Of a stretch of 64,000 nucleotides of DNA, positions 58,398 to 64,000 are shown one piece after another. Each line of letters begins with the position of its first letter. Positions within the stretch are counted from its first letter, which is position 1. The notes below the pieces were generated by a model. It ran no database searches. It had not been told where the DNA came from and saw only the letters and a list, made by a program, of their open reading frames with translations. The DNA is from Streptomyces sp. CB02959 (GTDB taxonomy: Bacteria; Actinomycetota; Actinomycetes; Streptomycetales; Streptomycetaceae). A program made the position numbers and the translations under genes. The DNA lies in NCBI RefSeq assembly GCF_002803155.1, contig NZ_NNBP01000011.1:62001-126000 (forward strand), given 5' to 3'.

Positions 58398-60665
58398 TCA
58401 GCGCGATGGGCTCATGAGGCTCGCCCAGATGCCGTAGGGAACGCTGTCGGCGGCGGTTCCGGCGAGCCCCTTCAGCGGCAGCGGTTCGAGGCTCTTGGCC
58501 AGGTCCATGCGGTAGACGACCACGGCGGTCGAGACGCTGCGGGCCGTGCCGACGTACCAGGCGGCGGTGTCGTCGCCGGTGGTGCCGGCCTTGCCGGACA
58601 CCGCCGCCGTAGCGGGCGCGGCGCCCGGGTGGGCGGAGCGGAACGAGTCGGTGAGCGCCCGCGTCACCTCCTCGGCCACCTGAGGGGCGACCGCGCGGCC
58701 GGCCTCGGGGGAGTCCAGCCGCACGGCCGTGCCGTTCCGGGTGACGCGCTGCACGGAGTACGGCTCGACGTGCTGTCCAGCGGCGGCGAAGGTGGCGTAG
58801 CCGCCGGCCATGCGGATCGCACTCGGCGTGGAAGTGCCCAGGGACAGGGCGGGGACCTGGGGCCCCATGGTGGAGGGCAGCAGCCCGGCGGCCTGGGCCG
58901 TCTGCTTGACCTTGTCCAGTCCCGCGTCCATGCCCAGTTGCATGAAGGGGGTGTTCACCGAGTTGGCGAGCGCCTCGCGCAGCGTGATCCGGCCCCACGA
59001 CTTCCGGCCGTCGTTGTGGGCGGCGACCTTCTTGCCGCCGCGGTCCCAGTAGGGGCCCTCCGGTGTGCTGACGGGCACGCCGTCGTCGCCGTCGTAGCGG
59101 GTCTGCGGGGTGACCTTCTCCCGGGGAGCGTCCCGTCGCTTGACGACGCCGTGTTCGAGGGCGGTGGCGTACACGAACGGCAGGAAGGCCGAACCGGCCG
59201 GTACCGTCGCGGCGTTGGACTCGTTGTAGCCCTGCTTCCGGTGGTCGGGGCCGCCGTAGACGGCGAGGATGCGGCCGTCGGTGGCCACCGACGCGATGCC
59301 GTAGTGGGCGGCGTCCGCGGTGTCCGGGTGGGTCTGCCGGGCCTTCTTGCGCGCCGCGGCCACCACGCCGTCGAGAGCCGCCTCCCGTTTGCGGTCGAAG
59401 GTGGTGTAGATCTGATAGCCGCCCAGGTCGAACTCCCTGGCCGGGATGTGCCCGGCCTTCTGGGCGTACTGGGAGGCGAGTTCGACGAGGTAGTCGGTCT
59501 GCTGGCCGGTGTCGTACAGCGGGTTCTGCTTGAGCGGCTCGGGGAAGACGCGGTACCCGGCCCGCTCGGACGGCGACAGCTTGCCGATCCGCACCATCCG
59601 GTCCAGGGTCCACTTCCAGCGCTCCACCGCCCGCTTGCGGTTGGCGGCGCCCAGTGTGGGGTCGTACAGGCCGGCGCCCTTGAGCAGCGAGGCCAGGAAG
59701 GCCGCCTGGCTCGCGTCGAGTTCGCTGACGTCCTTGCCGTAGTAGGCCTGCGCGGCGCGCTGGATGCCGTAGGTGCCGCGGCCGAACCAGCTGGTGTTGA
59801 GGTACCCTTCCAGGATCGCGTCCTTGCTCATCCGGTTGTCCAGTTTGAGCGCGATCATCGCCTCGGTGAACTTGCGGCCGAGGGTCTGGTCCTGGTTGAG
59901 GTAGACGTTCTTGACGTACTGCTGGGTGATGGTCGAGCCGCCCTGGGTGTCGCCTTGACCGACCGTGCGCCACAGGGCGCGGGTGAGGCCCTTGAACGAG
60001 ACGCCGGGGTCGTCGTAGAAGTTCTCGTTCTCGGCCGCCAGCACGGCCCAGCGGACGTCCTCGGGTATCTCCTTCAGCGGCATCGCCTGCCGCTGGACCC
60101 ATCCGGTGCGGGCCATGGGCGTGCCGTCGGACCAGAAGTACACGTTGTCCTGCTGGGTGGCGTACGCGTTGAGGTCCTTGGGTATGTCGGTGGCGGCGTA
60201 GGCGATGCCCAGGAACAGGCCGGTCAGCCCGACGGCCGTCGACGCGACGCCCAGCCACTGCCGCCAGGAGGGCGCCCAGCGGCGCCAACCGGTGCGGCCC
60301 GGACGCGGATAGCGCGGCCTGATCCGGCGGGCGTACGGCGACAGCCGCGCGACGAGGGCGCCAGGCAGCGCACCGATGCGTATTCGGTCGGAGGACGGCT
60401 GCGCGGCCTTGCGCGGGGCGGCCCGACCACCGGACTGCCCACCGGCCCGCCCACCGGACCGTTCCGGCAGCTGGGACGGCGCGGTCCCCTCGGACGCTGC
60501 GGGCGGTCGGAACCTCAGCCGTAACGTGCGCTCGGGGTCTGCGGGCGGAGCCGTCCGGACCTCGTCCCCTTCGCCGGTGAGGGGCTTTTGGGGCGTGATC
60601 CGTCGGCGGCCCGACGGCCTGTGGGTCTCATCCGGACCGCCCGGCTCCCGCCCAGTCGCTGTCAC
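58398..60665 (-). CDS. Class A penicillin-binding protein lacking the SxxK lysine
   Basis: Bifunctional-type PBP of 755 residues with a cytoplasmic tail of about 135, one membrane helix (LGVASTAVGLTGLFLGIAYA), a GT51 glycosyltransferase domain and a transpeptidase-like domain. GT51 is intact: AVLAAENENFYDDPG (Glu212), GGSTITQQYVKN, KFTEAMIALKLD. In the transpeptidase domain the active-site motif is S492-A-F-L495 instead of S-x-x-K (codon CTG at 59181-59183), while SVN and KAGTT are present. Without the lysine, acyl-enzyme chemistry should fail. It may work only as a glycosyltransferase. It heads a row of wall-related genes. Confidence 0.88.
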   Translation of the reverse strand: MTATGREPGGPDETHRPSGRRRITPQKPLTGEGDEVRTAPPADPERTLRLRFRPPAASEGTAPSQLPERSGGRAGGQSGGRAAPRKAAQPSSDRIRIGALPGALVARLSPYARRIRPRYPRPGRTGWRRWAPSWRQWLGVASTAVGLTGLFLGIAYAATDIPKDLNAYATQQDNVYFWSDGTPMARTGWVQRQAMPLKEIPEDVRWAVLAAENENFYDDPGVSFKGLTRALWRTVGQGDTQGGSTITQQYVKNVYLNQDQTLGRKFTEAMIALKLDNRMSKDAILEGYLNTSWFGRGTYGIQRAAQAYYGKDVSELDASQAAFLASLLKGAGLYDPTLGAANRKRAVERWKWTLDRMVRIGKLSPSERAGYRVFPEPLKQNPLYDTGQQTDYLVELASQYAQKAGHIPAREFDLGGYQIYTTFDRKREAALDGVVAAARKKARQTHPDTADAAHYGIASVATDGRILAVYGGPDHRKQGYNESNAATVPAGSAFLPFVYATALEHGVVKRRDAPREKVTPQTRYDGDDGVPVSTPEGPYWDRGGKKVAAHNDGRKSWGRITLREALANSVNTPFMQLGMDAGLDKVKQTAQAAGLLPSTMGPQVPALSLGTSTPSAIRMAGGYATFAAAGQHVEPYSVQRVTRNGTAVRLDSPEAGRAVAPQVAEEVTRALTDSFRSAHPGAAPATAAVSGKAGTTGDDTAAWYVGTARSVSTAVVVYRMDLAKSLEPLPLKGLAGTAADSVPYGIWASLMSPSR

Positions 60666-60896
60666 TCCGTCTTCCCTCCGCGCTACGCGGGTGACTCACA
60701 CGGGGCGACGCAGCCGCCGCAGGCGCAACCGCCACCCCCCATCCCCCCCCAGCCACGCCGCAACCTTCACGACTTATACGAATCTATCAGTGGCCTTTTC
60801 GAAATCTCCTCGCAAAGCCCGAACATGGCATCACTTCAGACGGACCCGGCGGCCCCACCACCGTGTCCCCGCCTCCCACCAGCGGCGAGTGGCCCG
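60666..60896. promoter_or_regulatory. Upstream region of the PBP gene
   Basis: About 230 bases; an AT-richer patch near 60770-60800 (cgacttatacgaatctatca) on the plus strand is likely part of the PBP promoter. Confidence 0.35.
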
Positions 60897-61190
60897 TCAG
60901 AAGTGCCGGGTCAGCCAGTCGATCAGGAGGGTGTTGGCGCCTTCCGGGTCTTCGGGTCGGGTCCAGCGGCCGGTGTCGATCATCCGGCGTTCGAACTCCT
61001 CGAAGTACTGGAGCACGTTGTCGGTGAGCATCCGGTGGCAGATCGGGTCGTGGCGGGCGGCGATGAGCAGGGCCGGCACATCGGCCTTGGGGACGCTTCC
61101 GTCGGGGAACAGCGCGGTGTGCACCTCCCCGGTCTGGAAGTGCGCCACGTAGTTCCGTGGGCCGTAGAACCGGCCCCTCCCCAGGGCCGT
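60897..61190 (-). pseudogene. 3' remnant of an alpha/beta-hydrolase gene
   Basis: The frame ending at 60897 reads RFYGPRNYVAHFQTGEVHTA, LFPDGSVPKADVPALLIAAR, HDPICHRMLTDNVLQYF, and ends WLTRHF. This is the last third of an alpha/beta-hydrolase with its acid (RHDP). The nucleophile Ser region and the start are missing. Upstream of about 61190 the frame is non-coding and enters hairpins. Confidence 0.62.
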
Positions 61191-61212
61191 CGCGCGCCCG
61201 GTACCGGCCCGC

Positions 61213-61239
61213 GGGCCAGGCATCCGGCATGCCTGGCCC
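61213..61239. terminator. Hairpin with 11-bp stem
   Basis: GGGCCAGGCAT and ATGCCTGGCCC flank CCGGC. It is the first of two hairpins between the hydrolase remnant and the SPFH gene. Confidence 0.55.
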
Positions 61240-61299
61240 GGGGGTTGAGCGGTAGGCCGGTGGCCCAGGGAGCCGGACGCGGTCGGGTAGGCGCACCGA

Positions 61300-61339
61300 G
61301 GGGCTGCCGGACGCGGAATCGTTCCGGTCCGGCAGCCCC
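61300..61339. terminator. Hairpin with 13-bp stem
   Basis: GGGGCTGCCGGAC pairs with GTCCGGCAGCCCC, and CGGAA with TTCCG inside. It lies 78 bases after the SPFH stop and likely terminates that gene. Confidence 0.65.
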
Positions 61340-61416
61340 TAGGGGAGGACATGGATCAGCTCGACAGTGCTGCTGCGCCCCTTTCCCGCATAGCGTCAAC
61401 TGCCCTTGCTCCACCT

Positions 61417-62553
61417 CTACTCGGTGACTTCGATCCTGCCGTTGGGGGAGGCCGCCGCCGCGGCGGCGGTGGTGCCGGGTGCGGTGCTGCCATCGCGGCC
61501 CCCGGTCACCCGCTTCAGCATGCTCGCCAGGTCGACCCCCGCGACGGAGTCGAGGAGTTCCACGCCCTGGGCGACGTTGTTCGCGACGGTACGGGGCAGC
61601 TGGCCCGCGCCGTCGGTGGAGATGACGGTCAACTTGTCCACGGCGCCCAGTGGTTCGGACGCCTTGGCGACGACCTGCGGGAGGACCTCGACCAGCATCT
61701 GGAGGACGGCCGCGTCGCCGTAGCGGGCGAAGGCGTCGGCCTTCTTGTGCATCGCGTCGGCCTCCGCGGTTCCCTTTGAGGCCGCCGCGGCCTCGGTCTC
61801 GACCCGGATCTCGGCCTGCCTGAGGTAGAGCGTCCGCTCCGCGACCGCGATCTCCTCGGCGGCCTTCAGACGTGCCTGTTCCGACACCCGCTGGGCGTTC
61901 GCCTCGGCGATGTCCGCCTCCTGGCGGGCCCGAGCGGCCTCCGGGCGGCCCAGGTCCTCCAGGTAGGAGCCCTCGGTGGTGATGTCCTGGATCTGGTACG
62001 CGTCGAGGATCAGGCCCTGCCCGGACAGGCTGGCCTCCGCCTCCTCGGCGACCTGCCCGGCGAACGCGGCCCGGTCGCGGATGATGTCCTCGACCGACAT
62101 CCGGCCGACGATCGCCCGCAGCGCACCCGACAGCACCTCCTGGGTGAACCTGACGATGCCGTCCTGCTGCTGGAGGAAGCGCTGCGCCGCGGCCCGTATC
62201 GCGTCCTCACTGCCGCCGACCTTGACGATCGCGACGCCGTCGAGGTTGGCCTTCACCCCGCGCAGCGTGACCGCGCCGCGCACCGCCATCGGCAGGTGCC
62301 GACTGGAGAGGTCCAGGGAGAAGCGCTGCTGGACGAACGGGACGACGAAGACGCCGCCTCCGACGACGACCTTCTGGCCGCTGTTGTCGACGCTGACCCG
62401 GCCGGTCTCCGGGTCGGTGGACTTCTGGCCGCGGCGGCCGGTGATGATGAATGCCTCGTTCGGCCCGGCGACCTTGTAGCGGGTGATCACTACCAGGGCG
62501 AGCAACACGACGAGGACGACGGCGCCCATGACGGCGACGATGGCTGAACTCAT
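61417..62553 (-). CDS. SPFH/flotillin-like membrane protein
   Basis: Protein of 378 residues with an N-terminal membrane helix (VAVMGAVVLVVLLALVVITR), an SPFH (band 7) domain (VVPFVQQRFSLDLSSRHLPM; TLRGVKANLDGVAIVKVGG) and a long Ala/Glu-rich coiled coil (ARARQEADIAEANAQRVSEQ). Flotillins organise membrane microdomains and react to envelope stress. GGGGGGA lies six bases before the ATG. The next gene on the same strand, upstream, encodes an NfeD-like protein; NfeD/flotillin pairs are well known. Confidence 0.92.
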   Translation of the reverse strand: MSSAIVAVMGAVVLVVLLALVVITRYKVAGPNEAFIITGRRGQKSTDPETGRVSVDNSGQKVVVGGGVFVVPFVQQRFSLDLSSRHLPMAVRGAVTLRGVKANLDGVAIVKVGGSEDAIRAAAQRFLQQQDGIVRFTQEVLSGALRAIVGRMSVEDIIRDRAAFAGQVAEEAEASLSGQGLILDAYQIQDITTEGSYLEDLGRPEAARARQEADIAEANAQRVSEQARLKAAEEIAVAERTLYLRQAEIRVETEAAAASKGTAEADAMHKKADAFARYGDAAVLQMLVEVLPQVVAKASEPLGAVDKLTVISTDGAGQLPRTVANNVAQGVELLDSVAGVDLASMLKRVTGGRDGSTAPGTTAAAAAASPNGRIEVTE

Positions 62554-62692
62554 GACGAATCCCCCCTGCCTTCCTGGGGGTAGGCAGATCAAGATGATGG
62601 TTTGCGTTCCCGGTCCGGCGGGGTGCGCCGGGTCCGGGGGAGTGGGGCGGGTCCGGGCCCGCATCGGCGGTCGGGTCGGGCCCCGCCCCGGC

Positions 62693-63199
62693 TCAGCGTT
62701 CGACGGGACGGACCGACACCGAGGTGGACGAGAGCGATGCCTCGACCCAGATCTCGGCACCGCGGGCCACGGGATCGGCGCTCCGGGCCGCCAGCTTCAC
62801 GGGATGCCCGGCGAGGCGCAGCAGCACCTCGCCGTACCCGTCGGCGGGGATCGCGGTGACCACCGACCCGGCGGTACCCACCAGGTCTTCCCGGCGTGGC
62901 GCGGAGCCGGTGCGGTCGCGCATCAGTGCCCGGCTGAACTTCCAGGTGGCGCCCCCGGCCGCGGCCCCCGCCGCCAGCCCGATGCCGATGGCAGGCCAGG
63001 CGCCGAGCCCGGTGCAGCCCCACACGATCGCGCCGGCGAACCCGAACATCGACAGGAAGCCGGCGATGACCGGCAGGGACAGCAGCCCGTCGAGCCCGTC
63101 CAGCACGCCGCCGAACAGCCCCTCCAGCACCCCGTCGAAGATCAGCGAGAGTGCGAGCACGGCGATCCTTCCGATACCGAGACCAAGACACCAGGCCAT
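62693..63199 (-). CDS. NfeD-like membrane protein
   Basis: Protein of 168 residues with several N-terminal hydrophobic helices (LGIGRIAVLALSLIFDGVLE; LPVIAGFLSMFGFAGAIV; AWPAIGIGLAAGAAAGG) and a C-terminal OB-fold-like region (EDLVGTAGSVVTAIPADGYG; AGHPVKLAARSADPVARGAE). The order, length and position next to the SPFH gene fit NfeD-type partners such as YuaF/YqiJ. It lies 140 bases upstream of the flotillin gene on the same strand and is probably cotranscribed. Confidence 0.8.
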   Translation of the reverse strand: MAWCLGLGIGRIAVLALSLIFDGVLEGLFGGVLDGLDGLLSLPVIAGFLSMFGFAGAIVWGCTGLGAWPAIGIGLAAGAAAGGATWKFSRALMRDRTGSAPRREDLVGTAGSVVTAIPADGYGEVLLRLAGHPVKLAARSADPVARGAEIWVEASLSSTSVSVRPVER

Positions 63200-63888
63200 G
63201 CGCAGCCCTCCCGTACTCGCTCATTCCGCTCGAACGGGGATGGTCGTCACACGCGGCGGGGGCGCCGCACATTGCCGTATCCCGGCAATCTTTACGCGCT
63301 CTTGATGTACAGCAACGCGCGCCGACCGGCTTCGGCAGTTTTTTCCGTCTGCTCCCGACTTACCCCTTGACTCTGGGCGAAACGGGAGGAAACTGGTGTT
63401 TACCCAGAAAACCGAAGAGCCCCACCGTCGACAAAGACGTTTGTTGGCAGGCGACCCTTGAATGGCTCTGGTTAGGCCCCCGGAAGCCCCGCGAACCGGA
63501 GCCTCAGCGACGACTGAGGTAGATGGTGGCGATGAGGACTCCCGGGGACTGTGTTGTCCGGGGTGGTGTGGGGGGTGTGCGGCTGCTCCGCCGCCCGCGA
63601 TGAGTCGATCTTCATCCTCATCCCCATCCTCATCTCCACCCCCACTCCGCTCCGCCCCCCTTCCCGTCCTGATCGCCGCATCGCGCCGAGTGTCGCGCTG
63701 ACCCGCGACCTCGGCGCCTGGTTCGTGCGGGTCCAGGGTGGACGTCCCGCTCGGAGGCCGTACGCCCCGGGATCTTCGGGGCCGCCGGGCGTACCACCTC
63801 ATCGTGTGTCCGCGGGCCTTGCGTGCCTCAATGACAATGCGGCGTGCGGGATTTGAGCTCTGGTCAGGTCGGGACCTTCGGCCCCGGG
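63200..63888. other. Non-coding stretch with low-complexity sequence
   Basis: About 690 bases with no convincing gene. It contains the NfeD promoter near its left end, less GC-rich DNA around 63270-63470, and a C/T-rich run of CATCC-type repeats at about 63610-63655. A short frame near 63410-63520 (VDKDVCWQATLEWLWLG) looks protein-like but too short to assign. Confidence 0.4.
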
Positions 63889-64000
63889 TTACCGTCCGGC
63901 GTCGCAGGACTCGTGGGCCTTGACCACGGTGAGGGTGATCGGCCGGTGCGAGAACGGGGTGCCGGCCTTGGGGTGCTGGTCGCAGACCTTCCAGCTGCCG
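63889..64000 (-). CDS. C-terminal end of a PASTA-like protein (cut by window edge)
   Basis: The minus-strand frame ending in TAA at 63889-63891 reads SWKVCDQHPKAGTPFSHRPI, then TLTVVKAHESCDAGR. The V-C-x-Q-x-P-x-A-G-T pattern and closing Cys fit the last PASTA-type repeat found in many small secreted actinomycete proteins. The start lies outside the window. Confidence 0.6.
   Translation of the reverse strand, partial: GSWKVCDQHPKAGTPFSHRPITLTVVKAHESCDAGR

Noticed and set aside
63600..63660. CATCC-rich run as a possible CRISPR or satellite
   Set aside because: Short, irregular C/T-rich low-complexity sequence with no spacer structure.
1..64000. tRNA, rRNA, intact transposon, prophage or CRISPR array
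   Set aside because: None was recognised on either strand; gene fragments here lack transposase sequences or clear target duplications.

Overview
The window is very GC-rich (codon third positions are nearly all G or C), uses many GTG starts with AGGAG-type ribosome sites, and carries gene families typical of filamentous actinomycetes: a RamS/AmfS-type spore-surface lantipeptide, a CseB/CseC-type two-component pair, beta-propeller Ser/Thr kinases, DmdR-type iron boxes and CstR/CsoR repressors. This is almost certainly Streptomyces or a very close relative. The content (specialised metabolism, stress modules, many truncated genes, few core genes) suggests an accessory or arm region of the chromosome. 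No tRNA, rRNA, CRISPR array or intact insertion sequence was seen.

Layout. 0.3-7.4 kb: a secreted repeat protein, then a cell-envelope block (CseA-like lipoprotein, CseC-like kinase, CseB-like regulator, LytR-CpsA-Psr protein, OatA-like acyltransferase). 7.5-8.3 kb: remnants of several broken genes. 8.4-19 kb: a methyltransferase behind a Zur-like palindrome, a DUF347 membrane protein, an EfeO-EfeB iron pair lacking EfeU, a secreted phosphoesterase, a LysE exporter, a GIDE-type membrane protein, a broken PucR regulator fused to a broken rhodanese, a CstR-like repressor, a TetR regulator and a cutinase-like protein.

20.7-26.2 kb: a compact terpenoid-type cluster: a class I terpene-synthase-like protein fused to a GXWXG/DUF4334 domain, a divergent class II cyclase with a D-x-D-T-T motif, a P450 and an SDR. 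26.2-30.7 kb: an AraC-type regulator with a divergent isochorismatase-family hydrolase, a GNAT protein, an iron-box DUF2470 gene, a class IV aminotransferase and three more gene fragments. 30.9-37.9 kb: a complete class III lantipeptide (SapB/AmfS) locus in ramC-ramS-ramA-ramB-ramR order.

38.4-48.7 kb: a small secreted peptide, a small membrane protein, a pseudokinase followed by two membrane-anchored Ser/Thr kinases with PQQ-type sensor domains, an acetyltransferase, and a cysteine-synthase-like/MFS pair. 49-52.6 kb: a reactive-sulfur (cst-type) regulon with four palindromic operators if the 17.9 kb copy is counted: CstR, rhodanese, TauE-type exporter, second rhodanese and a persulfide-dioxygenase/rhodanese fusion. 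52.7-64 kb: a maleylpyruvate-isomerase-like protein with a disturbed start, a GntR/adenosine-deaminase pair under a 49-bp palindrome, three secreted cell-wall proteins including a class A PBP that lacks the SxxK lysine, a hydrolase remnant, an SPFH/NfeD membrane pair and the end of a PASTA-like protein at the right edge.
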